Below are positions 1-6,812 of a stretch of 9,308 bases of DNA, in pieces. Position 1 is the first letter of the stretch. Each line of letters opens with the position of its first letter. The stretch spans positions 1 through 9,308 of the forward strand of contig WOYN01000104.1 in NCBI GenBank assembly GCA_011620825.1, read 5' to 3'. The translations under genes and the position numbers were made by a program. The notes below the pieces were generated by a model. The model had not been told where the DNA came from and made no database searches. It saw only the letters and a program-made list of their open reading frames with translations. Origin of the DNA: Candidatus Methanomethylophilaceae archaeon (GTDB taxonomy: Archaea; Thermoplasmatota; Thermoplasmata; Methanomassiliicoccales; Methanomethylophilaceae).

Positions 1-2
1 TC

Positions 3-2543
3 ATGACCGTGAAGGACGTGACCACGCCCGCCGTGGCCCAGAGCCTGCTCGACGGATCGACATACGAGGCGGCCGCCGTTACAGATGTTTACGGCAAGGC
101 GGACATATCGGTGATGTCGTCCATAACCGGGGTCACCTATTCGGGGCAGTACATCGTGTACGCCAAAGATGAAGTCGGCACATCGTACAGCGCAAAGGTC
201 GGCACTTCCGCCGTCAGTGCGAAGATCACTGTTTACGGGGAGGTCAAAACCGGAACCGAGACCGAAATGACCGGAATCATCACGGTTATGGCACCCGGCT
301 ATTCATCGGTGAACGCAACGGCCGGAGAAGCAAACCTGCCCAGCATCGGAGATTCTACGTTCACCCTCTACGACGGGAGCATTGTGAAGACATATGATGC
401 GGAAACAGGAATCTATACAGTTATCGGTTCGGCCGTCGACTTCACGGCTGTGCTCAGATCCTCGTCCGGCGCGGCGATCTCCGGGACCGTGATGTTCTTC
501 GGCGACAACGGTGTGACGATGGGTTACACCGCGGACGAAGAAGGCAACATAAGCGGAAAACTGCCCGCAGGCGACTACACCGTGTGTGCGGTCGGAAGCG
601 ACGGTTCATGTCTCATAAAGACGGCCACGATAACCGACGGAGCAGATTTGGGAGAGCTTAAGACCGGAGACGGTCGGAAGCTCACAGTGACCCTGACGTT
701 CAGCTCCGGTACGGACGGCCAGAAAGGTCTGGCGTTCAGAGAGGTGAAGGTAACGTTGGGAACCGGCGAGATGATCTACGGTATGACGAATTCCGAAGGC
801 AAAGCGGTCATCCAGATACCCGACGGCGTAACCGCTGACGTCCTTATAGAAGGATTCAGCGATTCGTCGATGACCTGGTCCGACCTTACGAAGTCCATCG
901 CGGCCGGCACCGAGAATGCCACGGCGTCTTTCAATATCGGTACCGTTACCGGCAGCACCGTAAATTCCCGGAGCATAACCGTGACGGAGAACACATGGCT
1001 GCTGAGGTCCGCAACCTCGGATACAGCAGATTATGTGGCCGCGGGTGCGTCGGCAGATGTGGCACCGGGAACATATTTCTGTATAGAGGAAAACGCGGGA
1101 GTTTACACATACAGCAAGGTCAACGTTTACGCGGGACACGATCTAATGTACACCATCGCCGACACAAAAGTAGAGAACATGTCGAAGGTCGAGGTGCCCG
1201 CTCTCGCAGGGGCCGTCGTCACCGTGACGGCGGACCCAGACAACGAAGACGCTGGATACTACAAGGTGAACCTGGGCACGGGATACTACCTGCTGGAATC
1301 GGGCAAGAAATACCTGTTCAAGGCAGAGACGGACACCCAGGTTGCATACGCCTACTATGACGGTTCAGCTCTAGACAACCCAGCATGGACTCTGAAGGAC
1401 GCGGTCGCGCTCAAGGGATATGTCGGAGTCGCAGGCAGCGGTACGGCCGTCATATCGGCCTTCGGACAGACCCTGTTCACCTCTGTCTCGGACGGAGCCT
1501 ATGAAACAGAGGTTCCCGGAGACATCGGGACCGTGACGATAAGTTTCGACGTGACGAGAACTATCGGCTCCAGCGAATACAGCTATGCCGGATCCGTGAA
1601 CACAACCATAGATCCGACCAAGACGAACATTGTCAATGCCGAATTGGCGGGAGACGGGACGGCCGTTGTCGATCCGGATGCAGCTCTGACGATAGAGGTC
1701 GGCACAAGCACCCTCGCGCCCAATGCCGACGGAACGTTCTCATTCACGCTCAACGTGACGCCTTCCGCCGACTCGACGGGCACCAAGACCTACGTGGTCG
1801 CGGCCGTCGGTCCGTGGCAGCTTGACAGTTCCTATACCGTCACGGTAGACGGTTCAACGGCCGCCTCTGTCTCTGTAGATGTCTCGGGACGGCTGGACCC
1901 GCTTAAAGTAGGGGACGGCAACCCGGAGATGAAAGTCTCGCTTACAGACCTCAAGGGCGCAACACAGGCGACGTGCCAGATACCCAGCGGATATGTCGTG
2001 GATATCCCGGCAACCGACAATGTGACGGTGATGGTTGCGACAGACGAGGGCGCAAGTCCGGACGCCGTCAACGACCACGAGTACATGTATGCGGTGACGA
2101 TAAGGAACGATGCGAACTACATGATGTACGCAAAGCTGACGGTGACCAGCGTTCCTTCCGGTTGGCTGTATACGGTATCGGACGGGGACGGAAAGCTGAT
2201 CAGTGCTGATGCTACGACCGAGTTCCCTGTCGCCGGATACGCCGATACCACGGTCTATGTGAAGCTGATCAGCGCGGACGGTTCCGGCACGGAGATTCCG
2301 GAACTCGGCATAAAGGCGGAGGTTTCACCCATGTCCGGTTCGCCTGTGACCACCGCCGAGTTCGATGTGGCGAAGCAGGACGCAGTGCTCGAATCGTCGG
2401 TCTCCGTGTCCGGAGACAACATATATCAGACCGGAAATACGGTCCAGAACGCATTCTGGGTATTGCTTCTGCTAAGCGTCGTCCTGATCGTAATGATCGT
2501 CTGGCTCGGATCTAAGAGGGGGGTGTTCAGACGCAGAAAGTGA
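3..2543 (+). CDS. Large C-terminally membrane-anchored surface protein, 5'-truncated by window edge
   Basis: Partial gene. The frame is open from the left edge, and the first ATG (position 3) is followed by Ser/Thr/Gly-rich beta-type sequence rather than a signal peptide, so the true start lies upstream. The 846 visible residues read as a string of beta-sandwich modules. Around residues 145-215 and 225-295 there are carboxypeptidase-regulatory/Cna-B-like stretches (a Gly turn, a TADEEGN or TNSEGK turn, then a PAGDYTV or IPDGV strand). Further Ig-like stretches lie near 466-550 and 560-640. Around 690-795 is a NEW3-like segment with VPSGW at 717-721. Residues about 817-836 form one hydrophobic helix followed by a basic tail (KRGVFRRRK), so the bulk should be extracellular with a short cytoplasmic end. 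No catalytic motif is visible. The stop overlaps the start of the next surface-protein gene, implying co-expression. Domain names come from pattern reading only; a role in adhesion or envelope structure is a guess. Confidence 0.8.
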   Translation: MTVKDVTTPAVAQSLLDGSTYEAAAVTDVYGKADISVMSSITGVTYSGQYIVYAKDEVGTSYSAKVGTSAVSAKITVYGEVKTGTETEMTGIITVMAPGYSSVNATAGEANLPSIGDSTFTLYDGSIVKTYDAETGIYTVIGSAVDFTAVLRSSSGAAISGTVMFFGDNGVTMGYTADEEGNISGKLPAGDYTVCAVGSDGSCLIKTATITDGADLGELKTGDGRKLTVTLTFSSGTDGQKGLAFREVKVTLGTGEMIYGMTNSEGKAVIQIPDGVTADVLIEGFSDSSMTWSDLTKSIAAGTENATASFNIGTVTGSTVNSRSITVTENTWLLRSATSDTADYVAAGASADVAPGTYFCIEENAGVYTYSKVNVYAGHDLMYTIADTKVENMSKVEVPALAGAVVTVTADPDNEDAGYYKVNLGTGYYLLESGKKYLFKAETDTQVAYAYYDGSALDNPAWTLKDAVALKGYVGVAGSGTAVISAFGQTLFTSVSDGAYETEVPGDIGTVTISFDVTRTIGSSEYSYAGSVNTTIDPTKTNIVNAELAGDGTAVVDPDAALTIEVGTSTLAPNADGTFSFTLNVTPSADSTGTKTYVVAAVGPWQLDSSYTVTVDGSTAASVSVDVSGRLDPLKVGDGNPEMKVSLTDLKGATQATCQIPSGYVVDIPATDNVTVMVATDEGASPDAVNDHEYMYAVTIRNDANYMMYAKLTVTSVPSGWLYTVSDGDGKLISADATTEFPVAGYADTTVYVKLISADGSGTEIPELGIKAEVSPMSGSPVTTAEFDVAKQDAVLESSVSVSGDNIYQTGNTVQNAFWVLLLLSVVLIVMIVWLGSKRGVFRRRK
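2516..2525 (+). promoter_or_regulatory. Possible ribosome binding site for the CARDB-like gene
   Basis: GAGGGGGGTG lies inside the end of the upstream gene, 14 nt before the GTG start at 2540. It resembles the archaeal Shine-Dalgarno GGAGGTG but with a changed centre and slightly long spacing. Re-initiation at the GTGA overlap may matter more than this site. Confidence 0.35.
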
Positions 2544-3334
2544 TTTCGGTAATGGGAGTGATATCGCTCCTGATGGTCGCCGGGGTATGCCTCGCGACAG
2601 CGGACGATTCGGATGCGGAATATTTCAACGTGACCCCGGTCGATGGATACACCGTGAAGACCGGAGGCGCGATCTCGTACGAGGCGCCCTTCTATTATGA
2701 AGGCAGCTTCAGCTCTATGTCCGTGGCGTTCACGGCGTATTTGCTGAATTCAGGCGGCGAAAAGATGACGGGCGCGGCATCCCCGTCCACAGGAACGTAT
2801 ACCGCCAACGGCACCAAGACCATCAGGGTGACCGCGCCGGACACCGCCGGAACATACAAGCTGGTCGTAGAATACAGCGGGACCGTGACCGTCGGCACCG
2901 AAGAGATAGAAGTCAGCGGCTCGAGCCATGCATCTGTCAAAGTCGTCGCGCCCGTAACCCTTAAGGCGGAGATAACAAACAACGGTAACGTTACGCTGAG
3001 CTCGCTTACGGTCAGCTTTATCGTTGACGGCAAAGCCGTACCGGACAGCGAGACGGCGGTCAGCGACATTGCGCCCGGCGAGACTAAAACGGCGACCTTT
3101 GAGTGGGTTACCGATTCCCTGTCGTCTGGGAAGCACACCTACAAGGCGGTAAGCGAAACCTCAATGGTCACCGTCACGGGGCTGAACCAGGAGAGCGTGT
3201 TCTACATCGGTCACGACGACTATCAGATCGCGACGGTGCTGGTCGCACTTCTTTTTGTCATACTGGTGATATTGCTGATATACATCTACCGCAAGCCGGT
3301 GAAGAACTTCGGAAAACCGAAGGGAAGGCGTTAA
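2540..3334 (+). CDS. Secreted, membrane-anchored CARDB-domain-like surface protein
   Basis: Complete protein of 264 residues with a GTG start at 2540 that overlaps the upstream TGA (GTGA). An in-frame ATG at 2552 would shorten it by four residues; I prefer GTG because it gives a fuller signal peptide and fits translational coupling. Residues 1-20 are a hydrophobic signal peptide, followed by the acidic stretch ADDSDAE. Residues about 30-130 are a Thr/Ser/Gly-rich beta domain. Residues about 137-207 resemble CARDB: an ITNNGN turn, a FIVDGK strand, then IAPGETKTATFEW. Residues about 229-250 are a single transmembrane helix with a basic tail (RKPVKNFGKPKGRR). The topology, ectodomain outside and short basic tail inside, copies that of the upstream protein, so the two probably sit together on the cell surface. 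No enzymatic motif is seen and the function is unknown. Confidence 0.85.
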   Translation: MISVMGVISLLMVAGVCLATADDSDAEYFNVTPVDGYTVKTGGAISYEAPFYYEGSFSSMSVAFTAYLLNSGGEKMTGAASPSTGTYTANGTKTIRVTAPDTAGTYKLVVEYSGTVTVGTEEIEVSGSSHASVKVVAPVTLKAEITNNGNVTLSSLTVSFIVDGKAVPDSETAVSDIAPGETKTATFEWVTDSLSSGKHTYKAVSETSMVTVTGLNQESVFYIGHDDYQIATVLVALLFVILVILLIYIYRKPVKNFGKPKGRR

Positions 3335-3342
3335 ATCACTTG

Positions 3343-3364
3343 GCGGGGGCAACCCCGCTTATTT
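3343..3364. terminator. GC-rich hairpin with T-rich tail between convergent genes
   Basis: GCGGGG (3343-3348) and CCCCGC (3353-3358) form a perfect 6-bp stem closed by the loop GCAA, a GNRA tetraloop. On the plus strand it is followed by TTATTTTCATTTC, so it fits best as a terminator for the surface-protein unit. The run continues into the last codons of the minus-strand gene. On the minus strand the hairpin follows that gene's stop but lacks a good U-tract. It occupies most of the 30-nt gap between two converging stop codons, so a shared terminator is the simplest reading. Archaeal termination depends mainly on the T-tract, so the hairpin's role is inferred. Confidence 0.6.
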
Positions 3365-3949
3365 TCATTTCTTCGACATGACCATGGCTATGGCTATATC
3401 GGAACGGGTACGCTCCATTATGCCTCTCGCCATGTCCTGTTTTCTTCTCATCGGTGTCACAGCGTCAGGGACGTCGAACAAAAGTATCCCGTCGGCGATC
3501 TCCTCCATCATACTGTATGCGGATAATGCCCTCTCGACCTCCCCGGCCATGAGGCGTTTTAGAACTATGCGTCTGAGCTCGCCGACGGTGTCTGCAAGAC
3601 CCAGTGCCCAGGAAGATTCAGGTATTCCCAGCGTTTCATTGGATGGAACCGTTCCATTTTTCAGCATGTCGCCCAGAATGACGGCCTCGGCATACTCAGA
3701 CATAGCATCCGCTGCGGGTCCGGAATAAAGGAGGTATGCTTCCTCCTGCAGGTCCGAGACCATATCATGTACTTCTCTCGAGATTTTTTCTGCATCGAGG
3801 GAATAATCCTTTCCCTCATGTATGGAATGGATTATTCTCTTCGACATTCTGATGATGTCGCGTGAAGACCTGATCGCATATTCTCTGCGTTCCTCTGCAC
3901 GGCTAAAGTAATTCGAAGCCGATGTCAAACCGTCCGAAAGCCCTTCCAT
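3365..3949 (-). CDS. TRAX/translin family RNA-binding protein, probable ribonuclease
   Basis: Protein of 194 residues, mostly alpha-helical. Family landmarks are EYAEAV at 85-90, GLADTVGELRR at 117-127 and the C-terminal block FDVPDAVTPMRRKQDMARG (158-176) running into MERTRSDI. In human TRAX the nuclease centre of C3PO uses an Glu-x-x-Glu pair and an Asp-x-x-x-Glu pair; the aligned positions here are E85/E88 and D120/E124, all present, so a metal-dependent single-strand RNase is predicted rather than a plain binding subunit. Archaeal homologues are known to form octamers. The start at 3949 gives the expected N-terminal helix. No Shine-Dalgarno is obvious in the 24 nt after the truA stop, so translation probably relies on coupling to the genes before it. 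It is the last gene of the hypB-purD-truA operon. The family call is confident; the natural RNA substrate is unknown. Confidence 0.88.
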   Translation of the reverse strand: MEGLSDGLTSASNYFSRAEERREYAIRSSRDIIRMSKRIIHSIHEGKDYSLDAEKISREVHDMVSDLQEEAYLLYSGPAADAMSEYAEAVILGDMLKNGTVPSNETLGIPESSWALGLADTVGELRRIVLKRLMAGEVERALSAYSMMEEIADGILLFDVPDAVTPMRRKQDMARGIMERTRSDIAIAMVMSKK

Positions 3950-3973
3950 GCGACCGTATGCCCGTCGGGTTGT

Positions 3974-4750
3974 TTAAAGGGAGGTGAAGAAAGATTCCCT
4001 CAGCTTGCTGCGGAACAGCTCTTCTTTTACCCTGGTATCGAACATGGCCGCATCTGGTACTTTGAAATCCAGACCCTTGTAGATCACGTCCCTGAGGGTC
4101 AGGGCGTCCGCGCGGGCGACGCCGAAGCTTATATCATCGCCGTTCAGCGCCCTCGATACGTCGTCGTTCTCGGCATCGCCTCTTCCTACCGCGGCGATTG
4201 CCGACATCATGCGGCGCACCTGGTTCCAAAGAAAGAATCTGGCACTGCAGTCAAAGATCAGCATTTCGCCTTCTTTCCATACTTCTGCCGATTCGATGTT
4301 CCCCGTGGTCGGTTTGTCATCGTACTTGCAGAAACGGATAAAATCGTGTTCCCCGACGAAAATGGAAGCACATCCGCGTGCGCGCCCCAGATCTATGCCC
4401 TCCGAGGGTATGACATAGCGGTACGTACGAAGGTCTGCATACCTGGGGTTGAAATTTTCGGGGACGACGGTATAAGAGCGATAATAGATCCCTTTGGACA
4501 CTGCGTTCAAAGCTCTGAGAAGCACTTCGTAATCTTCGAACCCGGTGCTGAAAACGGCGACGTTTCCCAGAGCGTTTACGCCCCGGTCGGTCCTGCTTGA
4601 AAGCTTCAGGTTCAGCTCTTCTGCGGTCGAGTTGCAGATAACCTCCAGATTGGACTCTATCTCTCCCTCGACGGTGCGCAGCCCGGGCTGTGCCTGAGAG
4701 CCCGAAAAGCCCTCGCCGAGATAGGCGATCTTGACTGCGATTCGTGTCAT
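3974..4750 (-). CDS. truA: tRNA pseudouridine synthase A
   Basis: Complete protein of 258 residues, normal for an archaeal TruA. The enzyme isomerises uridine to pseudouridine in the tRNA anticodon stem-loop (positions 38-40 in the characterised family). The catalytic motif is SRTDRGVNALGN, with the nucleophile Asp at residue 55. Also present are the N-terminal strand RIAVKIAYLGEGFSGSQ, NPRYADLRTYRYVIP in mid-protein, and RFFLWNQVRRMMSAI in the C-terminal half, which corresponds to the conserved FLxxQVR element. The ATG at 4750 overlaps the purD stop by four bases (ATGA), so it is translationally coupled to purD. The TRAX/translin-like gene follows 24 nt after its stop, which places two RNA-acting genes side by side at the distal end of this operon. 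Confidence 0.95.
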   Translation of the reverse strand: MTRIAVKIAYLGEGFSGSQAQPGLRTVEGEIESNLEVICNSTAEELNLKLSSRTDRGVNALGNVAVFSTGFEDYEVLLRALNAVSKGIYYRSYTVVPENFNPRYADLRTYRYVIPSEGIDLGRARGCASIFVGEHDFIRFCKYDDKPTTGNIESAEVWKEGEMLIFDCSARFFLWNQVRRMMSAIAAVGRGDAENDDVSRALNGDDISFGVARADALTLRDVIYKGLDFKVPDAAMFDTRVKEELFRSKLRESFFTSL

Positions 4751-6069
4751 TTCGCGAGTATCTCTCTCATATGGTCGACCCTGCGCTGGACCAGATCGCG
4801 GGTGCCGATGTCATGTCTTACATAGACAGCATCGCTCTTCACGAACGTAAGCGCGGTCTCGCAGTTCCGGTCCGCTTCTTCCAGCGTTTTGTCAATGCCC
4901 ACTATGCCTACCGCCCTTGAGGTGCCGGTGATTATTTTATCGTTCACCATCTCGACGTTTGCGTAGAATGCTTCAGCGCCGCTTCTCTTCACCGCTTCCA
5001 TGTCGATGGATATCTCACTACCGGATTCGGGCTTGGTGCCGTATCCGCGCGGCACCACGTATTTGCAGACGGTCGCCTTCTTCGCAAACCTGACGCTTTC
5101 CGATAACGTGCCATTCGCCATGTCCCAGCAGATCTTTTCGAAGTTGTCTTCGAGTATAGGCAGAACGTTCATCGCCTCCGGGTCTCCGAACCTAGCATTT
5201 ATCTCGATGATCTTAGGTCCGTTCTTTGTAAGCATGAACTGTCCGTACATGACTCCGCGGTACGGGCATCCCTCCTCTGACATCGCCGAGACGATCTGTC
5301 TCATTATTGCCAGCGACTTTTCGCGGTCCCCGTTCCCGATAAAAGGAAGCAAGTGGTCTGCGTCCGAATACGAGCCCATGCCGCCCGTGTTGGGTCCCAC
5401 ATCGCCTTCGTAGGCCCGCTTGTGGTCCTGTACCAGAGGCATCGGCGCGACGGTCTTTCCGTCGCAGAAAGCCATCTGCGTGAACTCCTCCCCTACTGCC
5501 TTCTCTTCGATGATAACACCGGAGCCCCCGATGTTCTGGTCGAATATCTCGCCGACATAGTCCATTATGTCCTTAAGCGTGTGCAGGTGCTCCCCTTCGA
5601 CCTTGACGCCCTTCCCGCCTGTGAGGCCTATCGGCTTGACCACTATCTGGTGGTCCACTTTCTTAAGGTACGCCTCTGTATCCGCGGGGTTGTCGAAAGC
5701 GGCATACTCCAGGTTGCCGTCCACCTTGTGCTTGCGGACCAGTTCCCTCATGAATGATTTGGATGTTTCGATCCTTGCCGCCGCCTTCGTCGGCGATGCG
5801 CAAGGTACCCCTTCCCTCTCCAGAGCATCAACTATTCCCGCCTCCAGCGGCGCCTCGGGCCCGACGAACGCAAGCTCGATCATATTCTCCTTCGCGAACT
5901 TGCATATCGCCGCTATGTCCTTTTCGTCTGCAAGCAGGTACTCCTCCGCTCTGCATATGATGCCGGGGTTGGCATTCTTCATCACAGCGTAAATATCCGA
6001 TCCAGCCCTGTGGAAGGCATCAACTGCGGCGCACTCCCGGCCGCCTCCGCCTATAGTGAGGATCCTCAT
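4747..6069 (-). CDS. purD: Phosphoribosylamine-glycine ligase (GAR synthetase)
   Basis: Complete protein of 440 residues. It makes glycinamide ribonucleotide from 5-phosphoribosylamine, glycine and ATP in de novo purine synthesis, in the cytosol. The N-terminal domain begins MRILTIGGGGRE. The ATP-grasp region includes VVKPIGLTGGKGVKV (143-157), QDHKRAYEGDVGPNTGGMGS (214-233) and EINARFGDPEAMNVLPIL (289-306); the last two are GARS signatures. One oddity: the usual GREHA motif reads GRECA here, with Cys at residue 13 in place of His. The ATG lies 10 nt after the hypB stop, and TGAGG, which includes that stop, sits 8 nt before the start as a plausible ribosome binding site. It overlaps truA downstream by four bases. 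Identity is secure; the His-to-Cys change may be lineage-specific. Confidence 0.96.
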   Translation of the reverse strand: MRILTIGGGGRECAAVDAFHRAGSDIYAVMKNANPGIICRAEEYLLADEKDIAAICKFAKENMIELAFVGPEAPLEAGIVDALEREGVPCASPTKAAARIETSKSFMRELVRKHKVDGNLEYAAFDNPADTEAYLKKVDHQIVVKPIGLTGGKGVKVEGEHLHTLKDIMDYVGEIFDQNIGGSGVIIEEKAVGEEFTQMAFCDGKTVAPMPLVQDHKRAYEGDVGPNTGGMGSYSDADHLLPFIGNGDREKSLAIMRQIVSAMSEEGCPYRGVMYGQFMLTKNGPKIIEINARFGDPEAMNVLPILEDNFEKICWDMANGTLSESVRFAKKATVCKYVVPRGYGTKPESGSEISIDMEAVKRSGAEAFYANVEMVNDKIITGTSRAVGIVGIDKTLEEADRNCETALTFVKSDAVYVRHDIGTRDLVQRRVDHMREILAK

Positions 6070-6079
6070 TCCAGGTGCC

Positions 6080-6730
6080 TCACAGTTTTAGGGCGGCGAC
6101 GATCTCGTCCACGCCCTGGTCTTTTTTAGCGCTGCATGTGTACATTGCCTTCAGGCCTCCGGTCAACTTGCTGTAGTCTTCCAATATGACTTCCGGATCT
6201 ACGCCCACGGCGTCGGCTATATCCATCTTGTTCAGGATGGCTAGGTCGGAATGCAGGAAGATGCTGTGATGCTTCCTCACCATGTCGTCCCCCTCCGTAG
6301 TAGATATCACGACCGCCCTGTAGTCGGTACCGAGCGGGAAATCGGCAGGGCATACGAGGTTGCCCACGTTCTCTATGAAAAGGACGTCGTACTTGTCCAG
6401 GTCGATCTTTTCCAGCGCCTTTGCGACCAGATTGGCGTCCAAATGGCATTCGGAACCGGTGTTGCAGTTAATTGCCTCTATTCCGGATTTTTTCATCCTG
6501 GCGAAATCGTCGTCTCCTGTCACGTCGCCGGCGATGGCGCACACCCTGAGCCCCTTGGCTCTGAGCTTCTCGGCCAGTTTTATTATGAGGGTGGTCTTGC
6601 CCGAGCCGATGGACCCCATGAAATCCACGGACTTCACACCGTGCTCTTTCAGGAGGCGATAATTTTTATGGGACAGTTTCGCGTTTTCTTTGAGAACGTC
6701 GTATTCCATACCCACTTGTACGAAGTGCAT
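6080..6730 (-). CDS. hypB: Hydrogenase nickel incorporation GTPase HypB
   Basis: With the ATG at 6730 the protein has 216 residues. HypB is a GTPase that, with HypA, delivers nickel to the [NiFe]-hydrogenase large subunit. Visible motifs are the P-loop GSIGSGKT (39-46), GDVTGDDD (69-75), ECHLDAN with Cys95/His96 (94-100), ENVGNLVCP with Cys127 (120-128) and the guanine-specificity motif NKMD (167-170). Cys95, His96 and Cys127 are the metal ligands reported, at the same numbers, for the Methanocaldococcus jannaschii protein, which supports this start. A longer GTG start at 6769 would add 13 residues unlike the family N-terminus. There is no His-rich nickel-storage region, as usual for archaeal HypB. 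It is the first gene of the minus-strand operon and no hypA is adjacent inside the window. No Shine-Dalgarno precedes the ATG, so the mRNA may be leaderless. Confidence 0.94.
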   Translation of the reverse strand: MHFVQVGMEYDVLKENAKLSHKNYRLLKEHGVKSVDFMGSIGSGKTTLIIKLAEKLRAKGLRVCAIAGDVTGDDDFARMKKSGIEAINCNTGSECHLDANLVAKALEKIDLDKYDVLFIENVGNLVCPADFPLGTDYRAVVISTTEGDDMVRKHHSIFLHSDLAILNKMDIADAVGVDPEVILEDYSKLTGGLKAMYTCSAKKDQGVDEIVAALKL

Positions 6731-6752
6731 GCAACGGTCAATACCATGGCCT

Positions 6753-6765
6753 GTAATAATATTAC
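6753..6765. promoter_or_regulatory. AT-rich inverted repeat, candidate TATA element(s) of the divergent hypB/gatD promoter
   Basis: GTAATAATATTAC is the only AT-rich block in the 89-nt divergent region. Its outer arms GTAAT and ATTAC are perfect complements. On the minus strand it lies about 23-35 nt before the hypB ATG at 6730, the distance expected for a TATA box serving a leaderless transcript. On the plus strand it would place a start site near 6788-6792, giving gatD a leader of about 30 nt that still contains its ribosome binding site. One element could therefore serve both directions. This is inference from spacing; a weaker alternative is the TTTATG-like stretch (minus strand) near 6785-6793. 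Confidence 0.45.
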
Positions 6766-6768
6766 CCA

Positions 6769-6779
6769 CTAGCGCCTAG
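6769..6779. promoter_or_regulatory. CTAG-CGC-CTAG palindrome in the divergent promoter
   Basis: CTAGCGCCTAG has perfect 4-bp arms around a 3-nt centre and sits 3 nt to the right of the AT-rich element. A palindrome at this place could be an operator for a dimeric regulator, acting near BRE/TATA for hypB or near the start site for gatD. CTAG is often rare in prokaryotic genomes, so two copies within 11 nt stand out. No known regulator motif was recognised. Confidence 0.25.
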
Positions 6780-6804
6780 CAAAAGTCATAAAGACGGAGC
6801 ATGA

Positions 6805-6812
6805 TGAGGGGG
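6805..6812 (+). promoter_or_regulatory. Ribosome binding site of gatD
   Basis: TGAGGGGG lies 7 nt before the ATG at 6820. It matches the GAGG core of the Shine-Dalgarno sequence at normal spacing. The two ATGs at 6801 and 6804 are out of frame with gatD, so this site helps fix the start at 6820. Confidence 0.55.

Noticed and set aside
3..5. ATG at position 3 as the real start of the large surface protein
   Set aside because: No signal peptide follows it, although the protein clearly ends in a C-terminal anchor, and the frame is open to the window edge.
606..1139. Minus-strand open frame of 177 codons inside the large surface gene
   Set aside because: Rich in Arg and Cys with no recognisable motif, and antisense to a continuous 846-codon frame that ends in a clear membrane anchor. 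A GC-driven shadow.
2193..2272. Direct repeat AAGCTGATCAG at 2193-2203 and 2262-2272 (KLISAD twice, 23 residues apart)
   Set aside because: Only 11 nt and without further similarity around it. Most likely chance, or similar strands in a beta domain, rather than a mobile or regulatory repeat.
3961..3969. CCCGTCGGG palindrome between truA and the translin-like gene
   Set aside because: Only 4-bp arms around one base, in a 24-nt operon gap and with no T-tract, so not supported as a terminator or operator.
6251..6772. Plus-strand open frame of 173 codons over hypB
   Set aside because: Antisense to hypB, which carries every HypB motif in order; the antisense product is not recognisable.
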